This document shows positions 15,904 through 24,453 of a stretch of 64,000 bases of DNA, piece after piece. The stretch's first letter is position 1; each line of letters starts with the position of its first letter. Position numbers and translations under genes: made by a program. The DNA is from Streptomyces sp. NBC_00285 (lineage in GTDB: Bacteria > Actinomycetota > Actinomycetes > Streptomycetales > Streptomycetaceae): the NCBI RefSeq assembly GCF_036174265.1, contig NZ_CP108055.1, forward strand, positions 2,790,001 through 2,854,000, given 5' to 3'. The notes under the pieces were generated by a model. That model searched no databases. It was not told the origin of the DNA and worked only from the letters and a program-made list of their open reading frames with translations.

Positions 15904-17280
15904 TCAGGTCTTGTAGTTCTGGATCCGCCTGCCATGACTCAGGTCGAGCAGCGCGGGCATCCGCTCCCCCAACTCCCTTACGACAGCGGCCACATCGATG
16001 GTCAGCAGCTCACGGTCCCGCATCAGGACACGGCCGTCGACGATCGTCGTGCGGACGTCGCAGGAGCGGGCGCTGTGGACGAGGGTGGCGGCGAGGTCGT
16101 GGACGGGCTGGGTGTGCGGGCCGGTGAGGTCGACCAGGATGATGTCGGCGCGCCGGCCCGCCGCGATGGTGCCGACGACGTCGCCGAGTCCGACCGCACG
16201 GGCACTCTGGGGGCCCGCATGGTGCAGGGCCTGACGTGCCGTCAGCCAGCGTGGGTCGCCGGTGGTCGACTTCTGGAGGAGCGCGGTGAGCGCCATCGAC
16301 TCCCACACGTCGAGGGAGTTGTTGGAGGCCGCGCCGTCCGTGGCGAGTCCGACGGGGATGCCGATGTCGTACAGGGCGCGGACGGGGGTGGTGGTGGGCC
16401 AGGCGAACTTGAGGTAGCCGCGGGGAGCGGTCGCGACGGCCGTACGTCCCGCGGCATGTGCGAGGACCGGGAGGTCGCGGTCGAGGATGCCGCTGCCGTG
16501 TGCGATCAGGACGTCCGTGTCGAGGATCCCGGTGCGCCGAAGCACCTCGATGGGTGTGACGCCGTGCCGGGCGAGGCTCGTCTCGGCCTGGTCGCGGTTC
16601 TCGGAGGCGTGGAGGTGGACGGGCAGACCGTGTTCGTGGGCGAGGTCGGCGGTCACGGCGAGGTCGGCGTCGTCGACGGTGTAGGGCGCGTGCGGGGCGA
16701 GGGCGGTGGTGATGCGGCCACCGGCGCCGCCGCGGTGCCGTAGCGCGAACTCCAGGGATTTCTCCCGCCCTTGGGGTCCCTGCGAGGAGAAGTAGGCCTC
16801 GCCCAGGTGGGCCCTGATCCCGCACTCGTCGACGACGGCGGCGACGGCGTCCATCGAGAAGTAGTGGTCGGCGAAGCAGGTGACACCGCCCCGGATCATC
16901 TCGGCGCAGGCCAGCCGCGCCCCCAACTCCACGTCCCTTGCGGTGAGGTTGGACTCGACGGGCCAGACGACGTCGTTGAACCACTCCTCGGTCGGCAGGT
17001 CCTCGGCGATCCCGCGGAGCGTGACCATGGGCGCGTGGGTGTGGCAGTTGACGAGCCCCGGCATCGCGACCTGGCCCCGGGCGTCGATCCGCTCGACGGC
17101 GGGCAGGTCGCGCACGGCGTCGGCGCTCGTCACCGACTCCACGACACCGTCCCGTACGACGACGGCCGCGTCCTCCTCGAACCCGATCCGCTCTTGATCG
17201 TCGTGCACGAGGACCGTGCATCCGGAGATGATGAGTTCGGCGGGAGCGTCGGTGGCGGAGACGGTGGGAGAGGCGGTCAT
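15904..17280 (-). CDS. TRZ/ATZ-family amidohydrolase (8-oxoguanine or aminohydrolase type)
   Basis: A 458-residue metal-dependent hydrolase of the cytosine/guanine deaminase-ATZ/TRZ group. The metal-binding HxH is in PGLVNCHTHAPMVTLRG, with further ligands in HLHASEN and AHGSGI and the catalytic Asp in GLATDGAASNN. A small beta-sandwich is formed by the two ends (ELIISGCTVLVHDD and GRRADIILVDL). These enzymes hydrolyse C-N or C-Cl bonds of purine- or triazine-like rings; the natural substrate here may be an adenosine derivative or 8-oxoguanine. The start is either ATG 17280 or ATG 17301; neither has a clear ribosome binding site. Confidence 0.88.
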   Translation of the reverse strand: MTASPTVSATDAPAELIISGCTVLVHDDQERIGFEEDAAVVVRDGVVESVTSADAVRDLPAVERIDARGQVAMPGLVNCHTHAPMVTLRGIAEDLPTEEWFNDVVWPVESNLTARDVELGARLACAEMIRGGVTCFADHYFSMDAVAAVVDECGIRAHLGEAYFSSQGPQGREKSLEFALRHRGGAGGRITTALAPHAPYTVDDADLAVTADLAHEHGLPVHLHASENRDQAETSLARHGVTPIEVLRRTGILDTDVLIAHGSGILDRDLPVLAHAAGRTAVATAPRGYLKFAWPTTTPVRALYDIGIPVGLATDGAASNNSLDVWESMALTALLQKSTTGDPRWLTARQALHHAGPQSARAVGLGDVVGTIAAGRRADIILVDLTGPHTQPVHDLAATLVHSARSCDVRTTIVDGRVLMRDRELLTIDVAAVVRELGERMPALLDLSHGRRIQNYKT

Positions 17281-17438
17281 CACGCCAACGTACGACGTCA
17301 TAGGCGCTGCGCGTGAGCCGAACCACGCATCCGGTCGGGCCTCTGTCGCGGCCCCGCCCGGCCCGGCACCCTGGGCATCACGGCCTCGGGGGGAACGGCT
17401 TCCGAGACCGACGTACCGGCTTCTGAAGGGAGCCCGGC

Positions 17439-18386
17439 ATGCTCCTCGGCACCTGGAACCTGGAGAACCTGTACCGTCCCGGCGGCCCGTACGGCCCGGA
17501 GGACAAGGCCGCCTACGAGGCGAAGCTCGCCGCTCTCGCCGCCGCGGTCACCGATCTGGACCCGACGCTGCTGGCCGTGCAGGAGGTCGGCGAGCCCGAG
17601 GCGCTCGGCGACCTGGTCGGCCTGCTGGGCGGCGGCTGGACCGTCGAGACCTCGCGGCACCCGGACGGCAGGGGCATACGGGTGGGCGTGATCTCCCGTA
17701 CGCCGTTCGAGGTGCTGGCCGACACCACTGCCTTCCCGCCGAAGCTGCACCCGGTGCAGGGGGACGACGGGGCTGCGACGGTGGCGGAGTCGGGCCGCGG
17801 GTTCCTGGCCGTGGAGACGCAGACCGACCGCGGGCCGCTGCGGGTGGCGGTGGCCCACCTGAAGTCGAAGCTGCTGTCCTATCCGGGAGGCCGTTTCCAG
17901 CCGCGTGACGAGGGCGAACGGGCGCGCTACGGGGCGTACGCGCTGTATCGCCGGGCGGCCGAGGCGACGGCGCTGCGGGCGCTGGCCGACGACCTGCTCG
18001 ACGGCGACGGACGCGAGCGGGATGTGATGGTGCTCGGCGACCTGAACGACGAGGTACAGGCCGCGACCACCCAGATCCTGCTCGGCCCGCCCGGCTCCGA
18101 GATCGGTACCGCCGGCTACCGGATGCCCGACAGGGGCGATGCGTTCCGGCTGTGGGACACGGCCCCGCTGATCCCCGCCGAGCAGCGCTTCTCCCGCGTC
18201 AACTCCGGGCGCCGCGAGCTGATCGACCACATCCTGTGCAGCCACCGTCTGGTGCACCGGGTGCGGGAGGCGGGCACGGGGCTGCCGGGCGGGGACGCGA
18301 TGCGACTGCCGTCGGTGGGGGCGGATCCGTCGGCCCGGCGGGACGCGGCGGGCTCGGACCACGCGCCGGTGTGGGTGCGCGTGTGA
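17439..18386 (+). CDS. Endonuclease/exonuclease/phosphatase-family protein
   Basis: A 315-residue protein of the EEP fold (DNase I/exonuclease III-like). It starts directly with MLLGTWNLENLYRP, which gives the Asn of the metal site. The catalytic Glu is in LAVQEVGE, the DxN pair in MVLGDLNDE, and the terminal SDH in AAGSDHAPVWVRV. There is no signal peptide, so it should be cytoplasmic. The substrate could be nucleic acid or a phosphoester. The ATG at 17439 follows GAAGGGAG. Confidence 0.9.
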   Translation: MLLGTWNLENLYRPGGPYGPEDKAAYEAKLAALAAAVTDLDPTLLAVQEVGEPEALGDLVGLLGGGWTVETSRHPDGRGIRVGVISRTPFEVLADTTAFPPKLHPVQGDDGAATVAESGRGFLAVETQTDRGPLRVAVAHLKSKLLSYPGGRFQPRDEGERARYGAYALYRRAAEATALRALADDLLDGDGRERDVMVLGDLNDEVQAATTQILLGPPGSEIGTAGYRMPDRGDAFRLWDTAPLIPAEQRFSRVNSGRRELIDHILCSHRLVHRVREAGTGLPGGDAMRLPSVGADPSARRDAAGSDHAPVWVRV

Positions 18387-18456
18387 CTCCTGGGTGTACC
18401 GGCACCCGTGAGGTCGGGGACGCGGCGCCGGCGGGTGCGTGCGATCGCAAGGCGGA

Positions 18457-18493
18457 GGCGCGCACCCGATGCCGGCTGTATCGGGTGCGCGCT
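18457..18493. terminator. Strong bidirectional terminator between EEP and FUSC genes
   Basis: A 13-bp perfect stem plus one G-T pair: left arm 18457-18470, right arm 18480-18493, 9-nt loop. It lies midway between two convergent genes, which fits a shared factor-independent terminator of the Streptomyces kind (stem without a long T-tract). Confidence 0.7.
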
Positions 18494-18573
18494 CGACTGC
18501 ACGGCCGCGGATCCCCCCTCTGAGGGAGTGCGTGCCGGGCGCCGCCGCGCAGGCGGGACTTTCGCGGGACGCC

Positions 18574-20610
18574 CTAACCGGCCAGGGGCAGTTCGGGCAG
18601 CCGGACCGCCACTCGCGCGGCCCCTTCGGCGGGCCGGTCGAGTTCGCCGAGTTCGTCGAGGAGCTCGGCGAGCCGCCGGACGTGCCGAGGGGTGAGGCGC
18701 CCGGAGTCGTCCAGGTGGACCGCGCAGGCGGTGGTCGTGTCGACGAGCCGTTCGAGCACGGCGACGATCTCGTCGGCGCCCTCCGAATGCCGGGCGAGCG
18801 CGGGGAGTTCGGCAGCGGCGAGGGCGATGGCGGCACGCGCCTCGGCAAGCGCACGGTAGGCCTCACGGCGCAGGGTCCAACGCAGCGCACGGGAGTCCTG
18901 AACGCCGGTGTGCCGTAGGGCTCCCAGGTCTTCGGCACCGGTGTCCTGTACGGCTCCGGAGCCTTCAGCACCGGCCTCCCGCAAGACTCCCGAGCCTTCA
19001 GCACCGGCCTCCCTCAAAGCTCCCGAGCCCTCAGCACCGGCCTCCCGCAAGACTCCGGAATCTTCGGCGTCGGTCTCCCGCAGGACGTGCGCGAGGTACG
19101 CCTGCGCGGCACCGCCCGCCGCTGCCAGCCGGGACCGTACTGTCCCGCCCCGCTGTCCCGGCATCGGCAGATGCCCCACGATCAGCACGATCGCGCAGGC
19201 CAGCAGGGTCTCCATGATCCGGCCGGCGGAGGCCTGCGGCTCGCCGCCGACCATCACGAGCGCCAGGACGAGGACCGTGACGACGGCGGTCTGCGCGGCG
19301 AAGTGCCGGGTGGCCACGGGAATGAGCGCCCCGCAGACGGCGACGAGCGCGATGAGTCCCTCGGGCCGCGGCAGCACGAGCGCGAACCCGGCGAAGACCA
19401 GCGCCCCCAGCACGGTCCCCGCCGCCCGGCACAGCACCCTGGAGACGAGCGGCCCGAGGTCGGGCTTGACGAGGAAGACGGCGGTGGCGGGCAGCCAGTA
19501 CCAGTGCTGGTGCTCCCCGTACCAGTGGGAGTGGTGCAGCGCCTGCGCGACGGCGACGCTGGCCCCGAAGCAGAGGGCGACCCGCAGCCCGTACTCCCGC
19601 CCGCCGGCCCCGAAGACGTGCCGCAGCAGGGCACGGAAGGTGAGCCGGCGCGTGTGCAGATCGCCGCCCCGGCCCCGGTCGAAGGCCTCGGCGGCCCGCA
19701 GCAGCGCGTCGTCGAGCGCGCGCAGCGCGGGCGCCGACCGGGTGGGCGCGGGCAACGGCCCGGTGTGCCCGTTCTCCCGTACGGCGACGGCGAGCCGCCG
19801 GGGCGCCGCGGAGGCCCGTCCGGGCACCGCCTCACCGGCCCAGGCGAGCGCGGTGGCGGCCTCGGCCAGGGGCAGCGCCGCGGCGTACTGCGCGTGCAGC
19901 CGCCGCTCGGCGGAGGAACTGGCGTGCCGCCGCAGCCGGGGTCCGGCGAGCGCGTCCTGCGCGTGGTCGAGGGCGGCGGTGAGCGCGACGCGGCGGGCGG
20001 TGGCCTGGTCGCTCCCGGCGGCGTCGAGGAGCTCGGCGACGGCCTCGTACACCGCCGCTACGGCCGCACGCTCCCCGTCGAACCGGAAGTCCCCGGCGAT
20101 CGCGCCGGGCGTCGGCAGCGCGAGCCGCAGCCCGAGCAGCCAGCAGGCCCCGCCGAGGTAGACGACCGCACGCAGTCGGCCGTCCTCCGGCAACGGCATC
20201 CCGGCCCCGATCGCGGAGGCGACGAGCAACTGCGTACCGGCTCCGGACGCGACGGGCCCGACGGCACTGATGCCACCGGCGACCAGTCCGACGAGGGTGA
20301 GCAGCACCGTGAGGGTCACGGCCCCCACGTACTCCCCCGCGTACGTCCCGACGATCATCCCGACCGCCCCCGCGAGCGCGGGCACCCCGATCCTCTTGAC
20401 GGAGACGCGTCGGCTGCCGGGCCGGTCGTTGATCCCGGCGAGCATGGCGGCGATGGCGGCGACGACACCGAGGGAGGTCCGGTCGGCGAGCACGGCGACG
20501 AGGAGGAGGGGCCCGGCGGACAGCACACCCCGCACCACGGCGTTCCAGGGAATCGGCCCCCGCTGAGCACGGAGGGCGTGGGCGAGCCAGAGCGGTAGGG
20601 CGGGTGACAC
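18574..20610 (-). CDS. FUSC-family membrane transporter with an internal 11-residue repeat
   Basis: A 678-residue inner-membrane protein of the fusaric acid/aromatic acid exporter (FUSC) superfamily. One membrane block is near residues 25-165 and a second near 345-480, with FAASVAVAQALHHSHWYGEHQHWYWLPATAVFLVKPDLG at the second block, the FUSC_2 hallmark. Between about residues 511 and 575 there are five to six copies of an 11-residue unit (consensus SGxLREAGAEG). The GTG at 20610 follows AGGAG. A broad role in export of aromatic or toxic acids is inferred from family only. Confidence 0.88.
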   Translation of the reverse strand: MSPALPLWLAHALRAQRGPIPWNAVVRGVLSAGPLLLVAVLADRTSLGVVAAIAAMLAGINDRPGSRRVSVKRIGVPALAGAVGMIVGTYAGEYVGAVTLTVLLTLVGLVAGGISAVGPVASGAGTQLLVASAIGAGMPLPEDGRLRAVVYLGGACWLLGLRLALPTPGAIAGDFRFDGERAAVAAVYEAVAELLDAAGSDQATARRVALTAALDHAQDALAGPRLRRHASSSAERRLHAQYAAALPLAEAATALAWAGEAVPGRASAAPRRLAVAVRENGHTGPLPAPTRSAPALRALDDALLRAAEAFDRGRGGDLHTRRLTFRALLRHVFGAGGREYGLRVALCFGASVAVAQALHHSHWYGEHQHWYWLPATAVFLVKPDLGPLVSRVLCRAAGTVLGALVFAGFALVLPRPEGLIALVAVCGALIPVATRHFAAQTAVVTVLVLALVMVGGEPQASAGRIMETLLACAIVLIVGHLPMPGQRGGTVRSRLAAAGGAAQAYLAHVLRETDAEDSGVLREAGAEGSGALREAGAEGSGVLREAGAEGSGAVQDTGAEDLGALRHTGVQDSRALRWTLRREAYRALAEARAAIALAAAELPALARHSEGADEIVAVLERLVDTTTACAVHLDDSGRLTPRHVRRLAELLDELGELDRPAEGAARVAVRLPELPLAG
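18887..19081. repeat. 33-bp tandem repeat inside the FUSC gene
   Basis: About five to six diverging 33-bp units, each encoding 11 residues around REAGAEGSG, in frame. The middle three copies are nearly identical and the outer ones have drifted (AVQDTGAED, ALRHTGVQD), which points to recent expansion from the centre. It falls in the soluble region after the second membrane block. Confidence 0.8.
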
Positions 20611-20813
20611 AGGGCTCCTGTCGTCGGGGGAGGCGGGGTGTGCCTTCGGGCGACGGTGGCCGGGCAGTGGTGGGCTGTGGTCTCCACGGTAGGTCGTGTT
20701 CTTGGAGGGTCCGGGACACTTGTGTTACTCACGTGTGACGATGTCTGCAGGAGCCACGTTCTTTATGAACGCAATACTCCGCGTCCCGCGGACCACGGCG
20801 TCGGGCCCTTGTG

Positions 20814-21602
20814 TCAGGTCGGGCCCGGGGCCGATGACCGGGCGGCGGAGAAGAGTTCCTCGCCGTCGGCGATGGCCCGGAGCAGGCGTTCCGGGTCCGG
20901 CCGCACAGCCTCGATGATCCTGTCCATCGCTCGAAGTCCGGCCCGTTCCAGCAGCCGCTTCTCGTTCGTCACCCACTCCCCTCGCGCGGCCAGCACCGAG
21001 TGCCCCATCTGTACGGCGGCCGTCGCGAGTGCTCCTGCCGTCTCGGTGAGCCGGCCGGCCGGGGCGTGGTTGGCCTTGGCGTAGGCGAGGGTGGCGTGGG
21101 CGGTGCCCTGCCAGCGGTCGGCCGCGGAGGTGCGGAGTTTGTCGGGGTATGCCGACGGTCGCGGCAATGCCCCTCTCAGCACCTGGTTGATCGCGAGTTC
21201 GGCCACGATCAGGTAGGTGGGAATCCCCGCGAGATGGAACAGCAGGGGTTCCACCCGGAACCGCCCCTCCTGCGCCTGCGCCAACTCCCGTTCCACCACG
21301 TCGAGATCCCGGTAATGGACGTCGACCCGCCGCCCGTCGATCGTCAGCCAGGCGCCCCCGTTGAAGACACCGCCGCCCCACTCGCCGACCTCGGAGACCT
21401 CGCCCTCCCAGCCGACCGCGCGGAGCTCGCCGGGATCGAAGTCACCTCGGTAGTAGAGGGCCAGGTCCCAGTCGCTGTCCGGCCGTTCGGTGCCCTGGGC
21501 GCGCGAGCCGCCGAGGGCCACGGCCCGGACGGCGGGGAGGGCGGCGAGGCGGTCGACGACGGTGTCGAGGAAGGCGGCGTCGGAGCGAGGGGTGGCGGAC
21601 AT
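20814..21602 (-). CDS. Nucleotidyltransferase-domain protein
   Basis: A 262-residue protein of the DNA polymerase beta-like nucleotidyltransferase fold. The core GGSRAQGTERPDSDWDLALYYRG (from about residue 31) has the GGS and the DxD-type metal carboxylates, and a third carboxylate lies in RRVDVHYRDLD. The C-terminal half is helical, as in kanamycin-type or MNT enzymes. It may add nucleotides to a small molecule or protein; no resistance role can be claimed. Start at ATG 21602; the frame extends to 21782 through a 15-bp tandem repeat that is not coding. Confidence 0.85.
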   Translation of the reverse strand: MSATPRSDAAFLDTVVDRLAALPAVRAVALGGSRAQGTERPDSDWDLALYYRGDFDPGELRAVGWEGEVSEVGEWGGGVFNGGAWLTIDGRRVDVHYRDLDVVERELAQAQEGRFRVEPLLFHLAGIPTYLIVAELAINQVLRGALPRPSAYPDKLRTSAADRWQGTAHATLAYAKANHAPAGRLTETAGALATAAVQMGHSVLAARGEWVTNEKRLLERAGLRAMDRIIEAVRPDPERLLRAIADGEELFSAARSSAPGPT

Positions 21603-21649
21603 GGGCGCAGCGTACGGAGTGGCGCCCGCCGCCTCCACGCAATTCTGTC

Positions 21650-21703
21650 GGGTCCTCATCCCGTGGGTCCTCATCCCGTGGGTCCTCATTCCCGTGGGTT
21701 CTC
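21650..21703. repeat. 15-bp tandem repeat in a divergent promoter region
   Basis: Three and a half copies of a 15-bp unit (GGGTCCTCATCCCGT) at 21650-21703; the third copy has one inserted T, which breaks any reading frame. It sits between two divergent genes and is about 50 bp upstream of the nucleotidyltransferase start. Confidence 0.75.
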
Positions 21704-21747
21704 GCCCCGTCGCGCCGGCAGCCCGACGATCCCGGCCTCCGAGGCGA

Positions 21748-21776
21748 TTGTCAGTGCCGCGCGTTATCAATGAAGT
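21748..21776 (+). promoter_or_regulatory. Candidate promoter for the 212-aa hypothetical gene
   Basis: TTGTCA (21748-21753) and TGAAGT (21771-21776) are 17 bp apart, a plausible -35/-10 pair for the plus-strand gene starting at 21812. The -10 match is weak. It supports the start at 21812 over the Met at 21770, which would precede the transcript. Confidence 0.4.
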
Positions 21777-21811
21777 CGTCACTCAGAGTTATGACGACGA
21801 GGGAAGCGCTG

Positions 21812-22450
21812 ATGACGACACACGAGAAGGATCAAGCGGGTCAGGGCGGCCAGGAGGCGGCACCGCCTCCCCGCACCCATGTCTCCGCGGCCGGCCTGCG
21901 GATCCGCGGCTGGACTGCCGGCATGATCCGCCGACTGCTCGGGGAGCCCGATCTGCGGCGCACCAACCCGTATTTCCGTACAGCTCCGCAGTCCCGTCTC
22001 TACAGCATCGAGCGGGTCGAGGCCGCCGAGCGGAGCGAGGAGTTCAAGGCTGTCTCGGCGGCCGCGGCCCGGCGCTCCGCCGCGGTGAAGGACGCGGCGT
22101 TGCGGAGGCGGCGGGAGGTGCTCGCCCGGATCGCGGCGGAGCCGATCGACGTGCCGGTGCTCGCCCCGGACAGACTGGCGGCGCTCGCCGTCGAGCACCG
22201 CGATCATCGGGACAGGGGCCGGGAGCCCGGGTCCGGCACGCCGGACAGCTGGAAGGTCGACTACCTCTGCCATCGCCTGGCCCGCTACGACGGCATCCTC
22301 GACGAGCTGTCCGGCCGCACCGGGCGCGTGGCCGCGGAGCAACTGCTGCGGCGCCGGATCCACACGGCCATCGCCCGGACCTACCCGGAGCTTGCACACG
22401 AGTGCGAACGCCGGTCGTGTGCGCAGGAGCGTGGTCCGTCGCCGGGATGA
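21812..22450 (+). CDS. Hypothetical protein with a putative N-terminal HTH
   Basis: A 212-residue protein I cannot name. Residues about 25-60 (GLRIRGWTAGMIRRLLGEPDLRRTNPYFRTAPQ) look like a compact helix-turn-helix, followed by a basic helical stretch RRSAAVKDAALRRRREVLARIAAEP. The C-terminal part (WKVDYLCHRLARYDGILDELSGRTGR) is helical. No membrane segment or signal peptide. The ATG at 21812 has a GAGGGAAG box. Possibly nucleic-acid binding; not proven. Confidence 0.7.
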   Translation: MTTHEKDQAGQGGQEAAPPPRTHVSAAGLRIRGWTAGMIRRLLGEPDLRRTNPYFRTAPQSRLYSIERVEAAERSEEFKAVSAAAARRSAAVKDAALRRRREVLARIAAEPIDVPVLAPDRLAALAVEHRDHRDRGREPGSGTPDSWKVDYLCHRLARYDGILDELSGRTGRVAAEQLLRRRIHTAIARTYPELAHECERRSCAQERGPSPG

Positions 22451-22515
22451 CACAGCCGGGCGGAGTGGGTGCGGAGGGTGCCGGCGGGCGGTGTGTCTCC
22501 CTACGCTCCGGGCGC

Positions 22516-23439
22516 ATGAAAGACGATCAGGTGGCCCGTGTTCACGAACGCCTCGCCGCCCGCCCCGAGTTGCGTCCCATGGCGTTCGGCGAGGGCCACC
22601 GGTTCGGGCTCTGGGAACTCGCCTCGCTCGCCGAGGGCGCCTTCGGCGAGTGCGTCGACCCGGACTCGCTCAGCGTGACGGGCGAGAAGCGGTGGCGGCT
22701 GCGGTTGGGTGCGGCCGGGCGTGAGCACGGGCGCACCGACGACGTCCGGGTCAGGTACTGGATCCGCTCTCCGGGAAGTCGCGGTGGCAGGCCGATCGGG
22801 ACCGTCGCCGTCGACACCTGCCCGGTCGGAGTGGGCGCGGTGCGCATCACCTCGCTCTACGTCCATCCGGTCGCCCGGCGGCGGGGGCTCGCCTCGGCCG
22901 TGCTCGACCTGGTCTACGACGCCTGCCGCGCCGAAGGTCTGCGGGGATACCGGCTGGACACGTACTGGACCTGGCAGCCGGCCGTCCGCTACTACCTCCG
23001 ACGCGGGCTGTGGGTCACGTCCTGGAAGCACGCGCTGGGTTTCGCCCGGCTGTCGCAGCTGCCTCGGTACGAGGTCGAGGAGAGCGGAGAGGGGGAGTTG
23101 ACGTTCCTGGTGACCGGCGAGGAGGGGCGGCCGGTCCCGGTCCTCGTCGCCGGGAGCGTGGGCGGCCGACTGTGGCTGCGGGAGAGCGAGGAGTACCGCG
23201 GGACGCCGGACCGGCTCGATGCCGTACGGCTGTACGCGCGCTCGACCCTGGCACTGCATCTGGCCGTGCGCGGACGGCCGTTGGTGCGAGGGGAGGAGGA
23301 ACGGGCCAGGTCACATCCTTGGTGCGACATCGGCGAGCCGGAAGCACTCGCCCACCGGATCGCCGACTTCGAGGGGGTGGCGCGAAGCAGGGGGTGGCGG
23401 GTGCGGAGTCCGTACGGCGGCGGGCTCCCGGCCCTGTGA
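22516..23439 (+). CDS. GNAT-family N-acetyltransferase
   Basis: A 307-residue protein with a GNAT core in its first half: VRITSLYVHPVARRRGLASAVLDLVYDACRAEGLRGYRLDT contains the V-x-P-x-x-R-x-x-G/A acetyl-CoA loop and beta4-alpha3. YYLRRGLW gives the C-terminal beta5 segment. The last 120 residues are an extra domain of unknown role. The substrate is unknown. The ATG at 22516 begins MKDDQVARVHERL; there is no strong ribosome binding site. It lies on the same strand and 65 bp after the previous gene. Confidence 0.85.
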   Translation: MKDDQVARVHERLAARPELRPMAFGEGHRFGLWELASLAEGAFGECVDPDSLSVTGEKRWRLRLGAAGREHGRTDDVRVRYWIRSPGSRGGRPIGTVAVDTCPVGVGAVRITSLYVHPVARRRGLASAVLDLVYDACRAEGLRGYRLDTYWTWQPAVRYYLRRGLWVTSWKHALGFARLSQLPRYEVEESGEGELTFLVTGEEGRPVPVLVAGSVGGRLWLRESEEYRGTPDRLDAVRLYARSTLALHLAVRGRPLVRGEEERARSHPWCDIGEPEALAHRIADFEGVARSRGWRVRSPYGGGLPAL

Positions 23440-23531
23440 CACGCACGCAGGCGCCGCGGAAATTCAGGTGCGGTCCCGCCCGGCACCGTCGATGATCGGA
23501 AAGTTGTCCGCCGTTCGCCCCAGGAGTCCAC

Positions 23532-23945
23532 GTGATCCAGCGCGTCACCGCCCCGGCGCTCTTCCCGCCGCCGACCTACGCCCACGCCTCCGTCGTCGAG
23601 GCCGGCACGAAGCTGGCGTTTCTCGCCGGGTCCGTTCCGCTGGACGCGAAGGGGAACCTCGTCGGTGAGGGGGATCCCGCGCGGCAGGCCGAGCGGGTGA
23701 TCGCGAACCTGCGGGAACAACTACAGGCGGTGGGCAGCGACTTGGAGCATGTGCTGTCGACCGATGTGTACGTCGTGAGCAGCGAGCCCGCGGTGCTGTC
23801 CACGGTGTGGGAGGTCGTCGAGGCGTCCGGACTGAGCTCCGGGCCGCATTCGTCGACGCTGATCGGGGTCGCGTGCCTCGGCTACTCGGGCCAGCTGGTG
23901 GAGATCACGGCGACGGCCGTCGTGCCGGAAGAAGCAGCACGGTGA
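23532..23945 (+). CDS. RidA/YjgF-family protein
   Basis: A 137-residue RidA-superfamily protein. The fold pattern is clear: FLAGSVPLDAKGNLVGEGDPARQAERVIANLREQL, then VLSTDVYVVS and GYSGQLVEITATAVV. RidA proper deaminates reactive enamine/imine intermediates; the residue corresponding to RidA Arg105 is not evident, so this may belong to another Rid subgroup. The GTG at 23532 follows AGGAGT. It overlaps the next gene by 4 bp (GTGA). Confidence 0.88.
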   Translation: MIQRVTAPALFPPPTYAHASVVEAGTKLAFLAGSVPLDAKGNLVGEGDPARQAERVIANLREQLQAVGSDLEHVLSTDVYVVSSEPAVLSTVWEVVEASGLSSGPHSSTLIGVACLGYSGQLVEITATAVVPEEAAR

Positions 23946-24391
23946 GCGCGATCGTCATCCGTCGGGCCACTGCCGCCGACGCCTCCGCCACGGCCGACGT
24001 CTATCTGCGCTCCTTCGATGCCGCGCTGCCGACGGTGGTGCGGCCCCATTCCGACGACGAGGTGCGCGCCTATATCCGGGACGTTGTCGTGCCGCTTCGC
24101 GAGACGTGGGTGGCTGCGGCGGAGGGACAGGTCGTGGGGCTCATGGTCCTCGCCGACGATCTGCTGTCCCAGCTGTATCTCGACCCCGGCTGGCGGGGAC
24201 GCGGCATCGGCGACGAATTCGTCGCGCTCGCCAAGGAGCGCAGCCCACGGGGGCTGGCCCTGTGGACCTTCCAGGTCAACAAGCCGGCCCACCGCTTCTA
24301 CGAGCGTCACGGCTTCGTCGAGGCCGAACGCACCGACGGCAGCGGCAACGAGGAGCGGGAGCCGGATGTGCGATACGTCTGGCGCCCTTGA
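23942..24391 (+). CDS. GNAT-family N-acetyltransferase
   Basis: A 149-residue GNAT enzyme. The acetyl-CoA site is LYLDPGWRGRGIGDEFVALAKE, with the C-terminal FQVNKPAHRFYERHGFVEAERT (beta4-alpha4 with catalytic Tyr). Its GTG start (23942) overlaps the RidA stop in GTGA, so the two genes are translated together and may act on the same metabolite set. Confidence 0.92.
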   Translation: MSAIVIRRATAADASATADVYLRSFDAALPTVVRPHSDDEVRAYIRDVVVPLRETWVAAAEGQVVGLMVLADDLLSQLYLDPGWRGRGIGDEFVALAKERSPRGLALWTFQVNKPAHRFYERHGFVEAERTDGSGNEEREPDVRYVWRP

Positions 24392-24453
24392 GAACAACCG
24401 GCCCGACGACGGCGGCCTCCTCCGGTCAACCCGACCACGCCGGCCTCCCCCGG

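Noticed and set aside
18887..19081. CRISPR-like array
   Set aside because: The units are directly adjacent without spacers, in frame and coding; it is a protein repeat.
21603..21782. N-terminal extension of the nucleotidyltransferase with GMRTH repeats
   Set aside because: It is translated from a 15-bp intergenic tandem repeat that carries an indel; the ATG at 21602 begins the family-like sequence.
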